The translations under genes were made by a program, and so were the position numbers. 64,000 nt of DNA, from the NCBI RefSeq assembly GCF_019279795.1, contig NC_056731.1, positions 868,271,052-868,335,051 on the forward strand, read 5' to 3'. This document shows, in pieces, positions 23,473 to 33,725 of this stretch; position 1 is the stretch's first letter; the number at the start of each line of letters is the position of its first letter. Below the pieces are notes generated by a model, which saw only the letters and a list, made by a program, of their open reading frames with translations, made no database searches and was not told the DNA's origin. The DNA comes from Protopterus annectens. Lineage: Eukaryota > Chordata > Ceratodontiformes > Protopteridae.

Positions 23473-23473
<1 letters not shown>
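22990..23473 (+). pseudogene. Element E tyrosine recombinase remnant
   Basis: Contains the ARRPSTRKV arm, the TSARRVS block, HKDRVSLRTNPS and the HxxR box GIRPHSTRATATSTA (23430-23473). Large parts are missing and the tyrosine end runs into the (TA)n tract. Confidence 0.8.
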
Positions 23474-23515
<42 letters not shown>

Positions 23516-23568
23516 TGTTATATATATATATATTATATATGTGTTGCTTTTTTTTTTTTTTTTTTTTT
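23474..23568. repeat. (TA)n microsatellite and poly-T tract
   Basis: About 38 bp of pure AT dinucleotides, a second interrupted TA run to about 23540, then about 21 T. It lies exactly where the end of the YR gene, the ICR and the start of the right ITR of element E should be, so it marks the site of that loss. Confidence 0.95.
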
Positions 23569-23579
23569 GGTTTGGGCCT

Positions 23580-23670
23580 TTTTTTTGGGTCTTCGGTCAT
23601 GCGCATTGTACCTGGACGCCCTGGACGCCAGTCTAATGCGCTGACCGACGCCAGCCTATACTTTTTGGTA
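23580..23670 (+). repeat. Element E right ITR remnant
   Basis: Inverted match to the inner part of the left ITR (GGTCATGCGCATTGTACC, GACCGACGCCAGCC, then TATACTTTTTGGTA). The terminal hundred or so bases of a normal right end are absent. Confidence 0.75.
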
Positions 23671-23742
23671 CTTTCTGCAAGGCCTTACAGCCTCTCATAG
23701 TCCTATTTAGGCCTAGCCACCCAACCTTAGCTTTGGGATTCA
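23671..23742 (+). pseudogene. Element B YR final codons and 3' spacer
   Basis: CTTTCTGCAAGGCCTTACAGCC corresponds to the VLQGLL end of the recombinase in J (61807-61830). The following CTTTGGGATTCAACCC spacer is shared with other lineage 1 copies just before their ICR. Confidence 0.75.
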
Positions 23743-23850
23743 ACCCAAGAGTAATGACTGCAACAGTGAAACGCTATGAACATAGTACAGTTGTGTACCT
23801 ACCATAAATGTAGATTTTCGAGTGTATTCACTGTTGCAGTCCAGGTTATC
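23743..23850 (+). repeat. Element B internal complementary region
   Basis: Complement of B's left end (GTAATGACTGCAACAGTGAAAC...GAACATAGTACAG) joined to complement of its right end (TGTGTACCTACCATAAATGTAG...). Fixes the two ends of B independently of the flanks. Confidence 0.9.
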
Positions 23851-24004
23851 CACCCACCATCCTCCTTTTCTTTGCTGGGACTTACTTATACTTCTCTATT
23901 TTATACAATCTATGTGGTGTATTTGCTTGTAGATGAAGGAAATGTTTAATTTATTGCATGTATAATTATTGGCATAATTTTTTTAGCCTGCGATTTTGGG
24001 GGCA

Positions 24005-24226
24005 CCTGACATCTGGGGCAAGAAAAACTGAAGAAAATGGTGTCTGCTGCATCTTTTATACCCCTGGAGCACTGACGTCAGGGAAGAGGCGACAGCAACC
24101 GACGCTGGACCTAGACTTTGGAATTCTGGCCGACTGTGGGTAGCCTGCCAGCAGGGTAACCCAAGAGTAATGACTACAACAGTGAATACACTCTAACATC
24201 TACATTTATGGTAGGTACACAACTGT
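24005..24226 (+). repeat. Element B right ITR
   Basis: Inverted copy of 8159-8345, including the reversed TATA block (CTTTTATACC) and TGACGTCA palindrome. Its inner boundary TGACATCTGGGGCAAGAA is, on the opposite strand, a copy of the sequence around the gag start. Confidence 0.9.
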
Positions 24227-24538
24227 ACTTTCCTAAGCTTACCCTGGCCAAATGAATTACAGATTGCATTTCACTAATTTATTCTCAAAAACCTCACTGA
24301 GCTCATCAATGCGATCCTTGGCTACGTATTCAGCCTTTTGGTCAAGGACCTCTATTGACAACATTTGTGCAGGAGCCATATGGTCCAAAACTCATACCTT
24401 TATTTCACACTACAAATTGGACATCATATCCAGAAATAGAGCCTCTTTTGGTTCGGCAGTACTCTTGGAATATCTTTCCACGAGGGCCACCCAAGGTTTA
24501 CGTAGCTGGGGACTTTGCCCCATTAGTGAGGAAGAATG
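24227..24538 (+). pseudogene. Element A tyrosine recombinase, downstream piece
   Basis: Resumes after B with TTTCCTAAGCTTACCCTGG. Includes the region equivalent to CAAATWATPHTFVSHYKLD of C, here read as CAGAIWSKTHTFISHYKLD (24367-24423) with the active-site tyrosine context, then NRASFGSAVL. Broken. Confidence 0.85.
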
Positions 24539-24625
24539 AAAAGAACAACATCAGATTTATAAGTTTTATGTACTCACCATAACTAGACATCTGTATTGAC
24601 CATTTTTATTCTTCCTCACCTTCCT
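24520..24625 (+). repeat. Element A internal complementary region
   Basis: Complement of the left end (TAGTGAGGAAGAATGAAAAGAACAACATCAGAT) adjoining the complement of the right end (TATGTACTCACCATAACTAG...). Defines A's termini. Confidence 0.85.
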
Positions 24626-24764
24626 TTCGATACACCCACCCATACTGTTTTTACTTCTGGATGAACTTATTGGATTGTTTGGAACCTACTGTTTCAAGTT
24701 TGAGCCATGTCTTTATTTGTGTGTATCCTATTTTTCTGTTGAAAAACTGGGAGATGAAGCAGCA

Positions 24765-24942
24765 AAACTCTATCTGAGGCAGTGGAGTGGAGTAGAGCAT
24801 TATGGGTAGAGGGAGGAGCTCAAGAGCTGGATCCAAAATCTAGTATGTGCGTCCGAGTCAGATCCAAGGATTGGATCTGAACCAATTGGTGAGGAAGAAT
24901 GAAAACGGACAACACATGCCTAGTTATGGTGAGTACATAACT
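24765..24942 (+). repeat. Element A right ITR
   Basis: Inverted copy of 2902-3075, ending TAGTTATGGTGAGTACATAACT. Divergence from the left ITR is clearly greater than between the ITRs of F, G or H. Confidence 0.85.
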
Positions 24943-24945
24943 TAA

Positions 24946-25170
24946 TTTTTTTGGAAATGGGGGACTTTAGGAGTATCCTAGAGGCATCAACTTGGTCCTC
25001 TGTACATACATTACAAACTAGATTCTTTTCTAGGTCTATAACAAGATTCTCCAGAGACTCTTGGACCCTCATGCTTCCTTCTCCCAGTTATTATAAGCTA
25101 TGGTATTGTACATCTACAGTTAAACCTACAGCAGCAGTGACTAGTGATGAACATAGAACAGTTTTGGAAG
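24946..25170 (+). mobile_element. Very old DIRS scrap (YR end, possible ICR)
   Basis: 24970-25010 reads ILEASTWSSVHT, the YR segment just before the active tyrosine in lineage 1, followed by SRSITRFSRDSW-like drift. At 25118-25165 a GCAGCAGTGACTAG-GATGAACATAGAACAGTTTTG stretch resembles the ICR of lineage 1. No left part was found before 2902, so only the tail survives. Confidence 0.55.
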
Positions 25171-25617
25171 TAAACTCCACCTCTTCAAAGTATATCCACA
25201 GATCCAACAGACAGTTTTGGGGGAGAGGAGTGCTTTTATCAAAATGATTCAAAGTACAAATGCTTGGGTTTCTTTTTTTTACAAAAAAGAAAAAAAAGCC
25301 AATTTTATTGATTGACGTTTGATTACCAAGGAAATCTGGCTAGGAAGGTGCCAATTTTTATTGGAGGCCTACGGAGAAAAACTCCAGTGTTACAAAAACA
25401 TTTTAAGAACAATAATTTTACAATCTTCAAAAGTAATACAAAAATATCTGCATTTAAAATAATACCATATTAGTCATTTGAAAATTTTAGTTAAACCATT
25501 GTCATAAGTTGCATCTCTTTTTAATATTTAAAGCAATTTAGCCATTTTGTATTGTACTACCTCACCTTTAATTTCTCTCTAAACAGGAACTGAAATATGA
25601 AGTGAGAAAAAGCAGGG
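25171..25617. other. AT-rich gap without recognised feature
   Basis: Contains an A-rich tract near 25275-25300 and no open frame or repeat that I can name. It ends at ...AGCAGGG, the left flank of element F. Confidence 0.6.
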
Positions 25618-25800
25618 ATGTTCTTCATCTCACATTGCTGCAGTCCTAACACTTGGGTAGTCCGCTGTCCCTCGGTCGGCCCGAATATCAGAGTATAAGG
25701 CTGACGTCGGTCAAGGCGCATTTGATTGACATCAGAACGTCAGGGTACAAATGCGCATGACCGACGTCATATCCTCAGTCTTTTTTGCCGCATGGTCCGA
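25618..25800 (+). repeat. Element F left ITR
   Basis: Carries GACGTCGGTCAAGGCGC and its near complement GCGCATGACCGACGTC around 25705-25770, i.e. a hairpin inside the ITR. The TATA position reads GGTACAAATG. Followed by CCTCAGTCTTTTTTGCCGC. Confidence 0.9.
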
Positions 25801-25935
25801 TGCAGAAGCAGTGTTGCAAGTGCCGTTCGGCGTTCTGAAATATTTCGAATTCGGAGTTTCAGACCGAAGTCAGAGTTGGTTAAGTACCCCGTTGGGGAAT
25901 ATTTTGGTTTTTTCTTGCCTCAGTGGTTTACCGGA

Positions 25936-27640
25936 TGTCAGAAAAAGTGAATAACTGTATTTCTTGTGGGAAACCGATACCGCATAGGGATTACCATAAT
26001 TTGTGTATACCTTGTTTGGGACCTGAGCACGGCGTTGTTGGGTGTCGCTTTTGTGCTAGGTTCAATAACGCACTATAAAGCGGAGGTTGGATTGTGCCAG
26101 GTTGGTCTTTGGGAAGCGGTGTAATTATAATATGCCGTCGGATGCTCCGGCCTGCTTCCTCAAAGAAGCGCAAGGACAAATCAGTTAAACCTAGGCAGGA
26201 TGATCGTCCACGGATGCGGTTCTTTAGAAGCTACAGTGGAACAGGTGGTTCGGCTGAAGTTTCTGGAGTCCCCAGAAACTTTGATTTTACAGGATGTGGC
26301 CTCCCAGGAGGCAGGTCAGGCTGAAGGGGCTTCTCAGATAACTGTACTCACCTCCCTTCCTAAGGTGTCTAGGCCTTCTGCTACTGCTTCTAAGGCTCCT
26401 CCTAGAGGCAGGTCTAGTTTTGCTTCTGTGGGTGTCCCTCCTAGTTCTTCAGGTTCAGTGCCCAAGAAGCACATGCTTAAAATGGCAGAAGATTTAATTA
26501 CTTTAATTAGAGGCTCTATGCCCCCTCCTGATAAGAGGCCTAGGATGGAACCTGTGTTGGGGATTATGAGCAGGCCTCAGATGTGTCTGAGTCTTGCTGA
26601 AGACTTGCAGGAGTATTCTCATTATTCTGATTCTGATGTGGATGATTCTACTCCTTCTGCTTCTACTCCTGAGGATTTTTCTTTTTCAGAGACCATTCAC
26701 TCCATGAGAGAGCATTTTAAATGGGAAGGTCAGGATTTCTCTGATTCCAGGAAAAGGCTTAGGGAGTTTTGTTTTACCCCAGCATAGGCCTTTAGCTATA
26801 CCTCCTGTTCTGAATGTGGTGGAAGATGTGTTTGCAGAGGCTTCTCTTAATCCTGATTCTTTGCCTCCTGCTCCTGTTAAACCAGATAGGTATTACAGGG
26901 TGCCTGAAGCTCATAAGTATCTGTTTAAGAGTCCTAGGGCAGACCCAGAAACTGTTAGCCAGGGGCCTAAGGGTGTTAAGGCTTCTGTTGTCAAGAATCC
27001 GGTTCCTGCAGATAAAGAGGCCAGGGCCTTGGATAGATGGGGAAAGAAAGTTTATACTTCTTCCACTCTAGCCATGAGAGCTTTGAATTGCCAGTTTCAC
27101 ATGTTGAAATATCAAAATTATCTCCTTTCACAGTTGAAATCTAAGGTTGATGCTCTGGCAGAGGGTATTGATTGTAAAGAGTTACAAGATTTAGTGCATG
27201 TTTCTGAACAGGTGGGTAAGCATTCTTTGCAATGTGGTTTTGATGCTGTACAGGCCTCTTCTAGGGTGGCTGCCACTGGGTCAGTTCTTCGCAGGCATGC
27301 CTGGCTGAGGGATCAAAATTTATCTGACCATGTTAAAACTAGGATTTTGGATGCCCCTTTGCAATCTGATGTCTTGTTTGGTTCTCCTGTTGAGGCAGTT
27401 TTAAAGAAAATGGAAGACAAGGCTAAGTCTATGCAGACTGTTAAAGATTTTTTGCAGGTTCAACCTCCAAAGTTTAGTAGAAATTGACCTACTAAAGGGT
27501 GGACGCGTATCCTTCTTATGATTCCCAGTCTAGGGGTAGATCTAGACGTGGCAGGGCAGAGGTCAGGGCTCTTTCAGGCCTAGAACAGGGAGTTCTCCTG
27601 CACAGTCTGCGGGTGAGGGCAGGGGTCAGTCCTTTCGTAA
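25936..27640 (+). pseudogene. Element F gag-like region
   Basis: MSEKVNNCISCGKPIPHRDY start at 25936 with complete cysteine cluster. Then a Ser/Pro linker, KKHMLKMAEDLITLIRGS (26464-26518), an acidic patch, and a conserved block 26816-27487 that is open for 223 codons with PDRYYRVPEAHKYLFKSP, LDRWGKKVYTSSTLAMRALN and RRHAWLRDQNLSDHVK. The end (27500-27640) is an RGRSRRG-type basic tail. Few breaks. Confidence 0.88.
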
Positions 27641-27649
27641 ACAGACCCA

Positions 27650-28148
27650 ATGACCTACCTTTTCAGCTGCCAGAACCTTCTTGCCTGGCAGCACCTTTGG
27701 GAGGAAGGTTGGCACTTTTCAAAGAAAATTGGAGTTTGATTACCCAAGACAGATGGGTACTGGATATCATACATCGAGGTTACAGGTTTTATTTCCATAC
27801 CTTGCCTCCTTTCAAAGGCATACCAGACATTCCTCCTCAACAAAGAATAGAGGCTCACAAGCAAATTTCTCTGTTACTCCAAATAGGGGCCATACAGCCG
27901 GTTCCTATGCCAGAAGTGGGCCTAGGATTTTATTCTCGCCTGTTCCTAGTACCAAAGAAGGGGAACACGTGGAGACCAATTTTGGATTTATCTATCCTCA
28001 ACACTTATCTGGACATTCCCAAGTTCAAAATGTTGACGTTGCAGCAGCTTTTACCCCTGCTGGGCAAAGATCATTGGATGGTAACTTTGGATCTCAAGGA
28101 GGCTTACCTTCATGTTCCTATCAGACTAAGTTGCAGGAAGTATCTGCG
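27650..28148 (+). pseudogene. Element F RT, upstream piece
   Basis: Open from the LAAPLGGRLALFKENW block through WVLDIIHRGYRFYFHT, GAIQPVPMPEVGLGFYS, RLFLVPKKGNTWRPILDL and TLDLKEAYLHVPI. It stops where element G starts at 28149; the palm with the catalytic YLDD lies beyond G. Confidence 0.92.
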
Positions 28149-28345
28149 ATGTCCTTCATGGATGCATCTGCAGTCATAACAACTGGGTTGTCCTGTCGTC
28201 AGGCAGCCCTTCAGTCGGCCGGATTCCAAAGTCCGGGTCCGGCTTCGGCTGATGTCGCACTTCACCCGACGTCATCTCTGTTGGTCTTCGGGTATAAAAG
28301 CATCAGCCGACGCCATTTTCTTCAGTCTTTCTTGCCGTGGCGAAG
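28149..28345 (+). repeat. Element G left ITR with TATA block
   Basis: TATAAA at 28293-28298, flanked by GGCTTCGGCTGATG upstream and CATCAGCCGACGCC downstream, which are nearly complementary and would form a stem around the TATA box. CTTCAGTCTTTCTTGCCG follows about 30 bp on. Confidence 0.9.
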
Positions 28346-28455
28346 CAGAAGCTGTTCGCAAGTGCCGGTCGGTCGGATCCAGAGATTATTTCTACCAATA
28401 CTACCAAGACTTCTAAAGCTAAGTACCCGTTGGGGACTCTTTCTTGCCTCAGCCG

Positions 28456-30250
28456 ATGTCAGAAAAAGTTAATAATTGTTTAACCTGTGGGAAACAAATA
28501 CCTCATAAAGATTTCCACTCTTACTGCCTGCCTTGCTTAGGCCCAGCCCACGGCGTAGCAGCCTGTTCGTCCTGTGCTTCTTTCAACCGACGAACGCTTA
28601 GACGTCGGTCGGAGTTTGCAGAACAGTTTTTCGGTTCTGATTTTGCGTACATTATGCCGTCGGATCCTCCGACTGCGCATTCTGCCAAAAAACGCAAAGA
28701 AAAAGACCGACACTGCGGTCTGCGGTTTCGCCGAAACCATGGTTAAGCAAATCATGAGTGTCTCGGTTTCGGAAACCGAAAACTGATCAAAATATAGCTG
28801 AATCTATCTCTACAACTGAGGTCCCTGCTAACACTCTTGAATCGGCCTCAGAAATTTTACCCACTACGGTGCTTACCACTGACTTATCAGACACCATTCC
28901 CTTGGATGTCTCTACCCCAGCACGTGGTGCTGCTAGGCCTCCAGCAGCCATGTCCATTAAGGCCTTCGCCAGGGCTAAAGCAGCCAAGACTACTAAAACA
29001 GTGCCTATTAAACCCCCCTCAACCAGGCCCTGTTCCAGTTCTCAAATGCTTACTTTGGCAGAAGATTTAATTTCATTAATTAGAGGATCTCAATCTCACC
29101 CAGACAGGGCCTCTCAGCCCCCAGAGAAGAGGCCTAGGGCAGAGCCCCATGAGCCAGTGTCCTCTGATGATTCTGCTGATGAATCAGACATTACTGACCA
29201 GCCAGAGGCTCCTTTCTCCAATTTTGAAGATTCTGATGCTGAAGAATCCATTCCAGCTGCTTCCCCACCAGAAGAATTCTCCTTTGGGGAAACCTTGCAT
29301 GCCATGCGAGAACAGTTCCAATGGCAGCAACAGGATTTCTCAGACTCCAGGAAAAGACTTAGGACCTTTTTGCACCTTCCACAGCACAGGCCCTTTTGCT
29401 ATACCTCCTGTTCTCTCTGTGGTGGATGATGCTTTCAATGATGTCTGCTCCGCTCCAGATTCTTTACCCCCAGCCCCTGCCAAACCAGACAGATTTTACA
29501 GGGTGCCAGATACTCATCACCACCTTTACAAGGCCCCTCTTGCAGACCCCGAAACTATTTCCCAGGGTCCCAAGGCAGTAGCCGCGACCATAGCAAAAAA
29601 CCCTGTTCCTTCTGAAAGGGAAGCAAGGTCATTAGACAGATGGGGTAAAAAGGTTTACACTTCAGCCACTCTCTCAGCTAGAGCTTTAAACTGTCAGTTT
29701 CACATGATACAATACCAAGAGTTTATGCTTGATCAGTTAACTAAAAAGCTAACCACTGATGAATCTCTTGATAAGAAATATGTATTAGAAATGGTAAATA
29801 ACATACAGCAAGTTAGTAACCACTCTTTAAAATGTGGCTATGATGCACTGGAGGCTTCATTTAGATCAGCCATGACTGGCACTGTAATTAGAAGGCATGC
29901 ATGGCTAAAGGAGCAATCTTTACGGATCATGTTAAATCTAAATTGCTAGATGCTCCTATGGATAAAACAAGTTTGTTTGGTACACCTGCCCAGCAGGTTA
30001 TGAAGAAAATGGAAGAAAAGGCAAAATCAGTCCAGACAGTTAAAGATTTCTTGCAGGTTCAACCCCAAGGTTTAGCAGGAACTGGCCTGCCAAAATTGGT
30101 CCTTTCCTGACTCCACAAGACCTCAAAGGGGCAGGAATAGGCGTTCCAGAGGCAGAAACCAATCCAGAGGAGGTGCCTACAGAGGACGACAGTGGCAAGG
30201 TAACAACAGAGGCACAGACTCAACACCTGCCACTACATCAACACAGCCAC
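28456..30250 (+). pseudogene. Element G gag-like region
   Basis: ATG at 28456, MSEKVNNCLTCGKQIPHKDF with the full cysteine cluster (CLTC, CLPC, CSSC). Then a Thr/Ser/Ala linker, SSQMLTLAEDLISLIRGS (29038-29092), a DSDAEESIPAASPPEEFSFG acidic block (29231-29290), KPDRFYRVPDTHHHLY (29481-29530), RWGKKVYTSATLSARALN (29639-29692) and RRHAWLKEQ. Ends with a basic GRNRRSRGRN tail near 30130-30190. Confidence 0.88.
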
Positions 30251-30269
30251 AGTGACTTAATCCTAAACC

Positions 30270-32061
30270 CGCCTACCAGGGAACAGATAGCAGCTCCTCT
30301 AGGCGGAAAGCTAACCTTATTTTCAAAAACTGGCACCACATAACAAAGGACAAGTGGATTTTACGAACCATAGATCAAGGTTACGGTTCCACTTCCACAC
30401 TTTACCAGACAAAGAGGAATGCCAAATCTACCTCCAAATCAAAAGACAGAGGCTCTACAACAGATAATGGAGTTAGCAAACATGAGAGCTGTGGAGAAAG
30501 TGCCAACAGCAGAGCAAGGAAAGGGTTCTACTCCAGACTATTCCTAGTTCCAAGAAAGGAAAAAGTTGGAGACCAATTCTAGACCTGTCCACCCTGAATA
30601 CTTACATCATTGTCCCAAAATTCAAAATGCTGACCCTACAGCAACTTCTTCCCATGCTGGGCAAGGAGTGTTGGCTGGTAACTCTAGATCTCAAGGAGGC
30701 ATACCTGCACGTCCCCATTCGACCAATCTGCAGAAGATACCTCAGATTTCTTGCAGGATCAGAGCACTATCAATTCTCAGCATTGCCCTTTGGCTTATCT
30801 ACTGCCCATAGTATTCACAAAATGCCTGGCATCAGTAATGCCCATTGCAGACTACAGGAATTCAAATTTATCCATACCTGGACGACTGCCTGATACAAGG
30901 AGACAACAAAAGCAAGCTGACAACAGATTTACAAAGGGTCATTTACTTGCTTCAAGCACTGGGATACACAGTCAATTTACAAAAGTCAAGACTGATACCA
31001 TCCCAGACAAGGACTTTCCTGGGAGCGGAATTGGACACAGTAAGACAAATGGCATTCCTAACTACAGAAAAACAAAAGAACTCCCTCTTTACTTCTTGGC
31101 ACTAACAAAACTGAACAAGTTAACAGCAAGAAAGGTACTGCAGGCCTTGGGTTTCATGGCATCATGCATAATCTTGGTTCCATTTGCCAGACTACATATG
31201 AGAAAACTACAGTGGTACCTAAAGAATTTATGGTCCCAACACAGACACAGCCTAGAAACGGAAATCCCACTAATACCATGCTTAAAACAGGAGTTCCTAT
31301 GGTGGGCTCAGGCATGCCAGTCAAACCCAGGCCTGCCCTTTCGCAAGGGTCAAGCAAGCCAGACCATCACAACAGATGCTTCAGACCTAGGATGGGGGGC
31401 GCATATGCTGGACAAATGCGTGCAAGGATTGTGGACACAGGACCAACTTCACCTGCACATCAACCTAAAAGAAATGCTGGCAGTAAAACTGGCAATCCAA
31501 AAGTTCAGACCATTTCTCAAGGAGGATCACTTGATAAGGACAGACAACACCACAGTCATGTGGTACATCAACAAACAGGGAGGCACTCATTCTTACCTCC
31601 TATGCAGAATGACTTTGGAGCTGTGGACCCTGGCACTCAGCTACAACATACAGTTACAGGCAATATTTGTGCCAGGAAAAGAAAACTCTCTAGCAGATAT
31701 GTTAAGCAGGACCACATCGGATGCCCACGAATGGCAGCTGCACCCGGATATCTTCAAGACCATCTCGAAGAAATGGGGAATGCCTCAGATAGATCTATTC
31801 GCATCACCTCTCAATCACCAGCTCAAAAAATTCTGCACAAGGACATTCCACCCACTAGCATGGAAAGTGGACTCGCTGTCCTTCAGCTGGAAAGGCCTAA
31901 CAGCATATGCATTCCCACCTCTTCCCTTGAGACACAAAGTACTACTAAAAATCAAGGAGGAACGTCCAAGGATAATCCTGATAGCTCCAAACTGGCCAAG
32001 ACAACATTGGTACCCACTGCTGAGGAGCATGTCTCGAACAATATGTGGCCAATACCCCTGA
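30270..32061 (+). pseudogene. Element G RT-RNase H-methyltransferase region
   Basis: RT: FKMLTLQQLLPMLGKECW (30621-30674), TLDLKEAYLHVPI (30679-30720), LPFGLST, YPYLDDCLIQGD. RNase H: TTDASDLGWGAHMLD (31370-31410), NLKEMLAVKLAI, RTDNTTVMWYINKQGG (31537-31583), SLADMLSR (31688-31710). Methyltransferase-like: PQIDLFASPLNHQLKKF (31783-31832), YAFPPLPLRHKVLLKIK, APNWPRQHWYPLL (31984-32022). Long open stretches and a few breaks. Confidence 0.92.
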
Positions 32062-32139
32062 TGCCTTTGATGCTAACTCAGAACAACTTCAGCACCATGC
32101 ATCCAAACCTAAAAACGCTGCAACTGACTGCATGGAACA

Positions 32140-33174
32140 TCACATAGCAGCTGCTAATACAGAACTTTCACAAAGAGTTAAAGACATTATTCTTGAAGCA
32201 CGCAGGCCTTCAACTAGAAGGAATTATGCTGGGAAATGGAAAAGGTTTGTCATTTGGAGTTCTGAAAGAGGAAAAGATGTATCAAACATAGATATGCCTA
32301 ACATTCTGGAGTATCTGGCGAACTACTTCATTCAGGCCTGTCCTACTCCTCCATCAAGATTCATGCATCAGCTATTTCAGCAGAAGACAGCTTTGATCCA
32401 CCTCTTTTTCACACCCTTTACTCAGGCAGTTCCTCAGAGGAATCAAGAATGTAAAACCTCCAAGGAAACCACCATTGCCAGCTTGGGACTTGAACTTTGT
32501 GCTAGAAAAATTGACACTATCGCCTTTTGAACCAGCAGCAACAGCAGACCTACAACACCTGTCATGGAAAACTGCTTTCCTACTGGCAATTACTTCAGCA
32601 AGGAGGGTTTCAGAACTACAGGCCTTAATGGCAGTGCAACCCTTTCTAATCTTCCACCAAGATAGTGTCCATGAGGACTAATCCTACATTTATGCCTAAG
32701 GTGGTATCCAGAGTGTCTTTAAACCAGGCAATCCACCTACCTACCTTCTTTCCCAACCCACAAAACAGAGGGGAAAGAATACGGCATACCTTGGATGTAC
32801 ATAGACAGCTACGCTACTACTTGGACAGAACAAAAAATAGCAGAAAGACTGACCAACTTTTCGTAGCCTATGCAACAGGAAGGGAAGGAAAAGCTATTTC
32901 CAAACAGACAATCTCCAAATGGATAGGAAATTGCATACGATTCTGTTACTCCTTCCATGGAAAACCAATTCCACAGAACATAAGACCTCATTCTACAAGG
33001 GCAACAGCCACTACCACAGCCTTCTTACGAGGAGTGGCTACCAAAGACATTATTAAGGCGGCTACTTGGACCTCCGTGCATACATTTGCCAAGCATTATA
33101 ATTTACCTCTATATTCCAGATCCCGAGCAGGGTTTGCCACTGCTGTTCTGCAAGGGATCCTAAACACACCATAA
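32140..33174 (+). pseudogene. Element G tyrosine recombinase
   Basis: ARRPSTRRNYAGKWKRF arm (32200-32250), TSARRVSELQALMAVQPF core (32594-32647), HxxR box in IRPHSTRATATTTAF (32981-33023) and the tyrosine in FAKHYNLPLYSRSRAG (33086-33132). The last 170 codons are open to the stop at 33172. Few breaks. Confidence 0.92.
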
Positions 33175-33225
33175 TCTACTTTTATCCTCCTCCCCTAGTT
33201 GGCTATGGTATTCTACCCAGTTGTT

Positions 33226-33320
33226 ATGACTGCAGATGCATCCATGAAGGACATAGTACAGTTTTGTACCTACCATAAATGTAGATGTCCGAATTGGATA
33301 GCATCTGCAGTCAGGATTAC
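33226..33320 (+). repeat. Element G internal complementary region
   Basis: Complement of the left end (GACTGCAGATGCATCCATGAAGGACATAGTACAG) joined to complement of the right end (TTTTGTACCTACCATAAATGTAG...CCGAATTGGATAGCATCTGCAGTC). Confidence 0.92.
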
Positions 33321-33489
33321 CTCCCTCCTTCCCTCTGTGGTACTCCTAGGGTGTTTACCCTTCTAATAGCTAGCTAGTGGGGGGATTTCTTTCATGGTGT
33401 ATTTGTTTGTATTTATGTACATACATGCTTATCTTTGTGTTTACCTCTATCTTTTGGAAACATTGGCATCTATCCAAAATTTTTAGCCT

Positions 33490-33725
33490 TCTATAGGGCT
33501 TCTGGCATCTGGGGCAAGAAACACTGAAGAAAATGGCGTCGGCTGATGCTTTATACCGAAGACCAACAGAGATGACGTCGGGTGAAGTGCGACATCAGCG
33601 AAGCGGACCTGACTTTGGAATCCGGCCGACTGAAGGGCTGCCTGGCGACAGGACAACCCAGTTGTTATGACTGCAGATGCTATCCAATTCGGACATCTAC
33701 ATTTATGGTAGGTACAAAACTGTAC
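33490..33725 (+). repeat. Element G right ITR
   Basis: Inverted copy of 28149-28345 with the same hairpin and a TATA-like block read on the opposite strand. The outermost 55 bp (CTATCCAATTCGGACATC...) have no match in the left end but do in the ICR, as expected for DIRS right ends. Confidence 0.92.

Larger units (their letters stand above)
19567..23670 (+). mobile_element. DIRS element E (lineage 1), inserted in the last part of B's YR gene
   Basis: Left end ATGTTCTTCATTCC at GCAG^ATG. Gag, RT, RNase H, methyltransferase and YR pieces follow in the usual order, closely similar to F and H in nucleotide sequence, but the copy is only about 4.1 kb because much of it is missing. The ICR and the outer part of the right ITR are gone, replaced by a (TA)n/poly-T tract. 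B resumes at CTTTCTGCAAGG. Relatively young insertion but badly eroded, with many breaks. Confidence 0.85.
8159..24226 (+). mobile_element. DIRS element B (lineage 1), inserted in the YR gene of A
   Basis: Own sequence is 8159-10375, 16726-19566 and 23671-24226; C and E occupy the gaps. Left end ATGTTCATCGTG and right end GGTAGGTACACAACTGTAC are lineage 1. The empty site can be read by comparison with the uninterrupted copy in C near 15945: A has ...AAGCAG then TTTCC..., matching ...AAAAGG-TTTCC in C. Gag, RT, RNase H, methyltransferase, YR, ICR and both ITRs are all present, with several breaks in each gene. Confidence 0.92.
2902..24942 (+). mobile_element. DIRS element A (lineage 2), outermost of a four-layer nest
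   Basis: DIRS retrotransposon whose own sequence is 2902-8158 plus 24227-24942; the middle is element B. Order seen: left ITR, gag-like gene, RT, RNase H, methyltransferase region, YR, ICR and right ITR. It is the most decayed of the nest, with many breaks in every gene, which agrees with its being the oldest layer. The left end (GATCTGATGTCC with CTCTTCCTCACTAGTGGG) is matched in complement by the right end. Its gag N-terminus and right terminus (GAGTACATAACTT) group it with C and K. Confidence 0.88.
28149..33725 (+). mobile_element. DIRS element G (lineage 1), inserted in the RT of F
   Basis: A 5.58 kb copy with left end ATGTCCTTCATGGATGC and right end GGTACAAAACTGTAC. F reads ...AGTATCTGCG before and TTTTTTGAGCTGG after; element H reads GTACCTGCGTTTTCGGGCTGG uninterrupted, so the empty site is clear and no bases are duplicated beyond what the junction shows. 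All parts are present and the ITRs are alike apart from a few small differences. Gag, polymerase and YR carry a few breaks each. Confidence 0.94.

Noticed and set aside
31750-32061. Host or bacterial DNA adenine methyltransferase
   Set aside because: The Dam-like block is the C-terminal part of the DIRS polyprotein in all copies.
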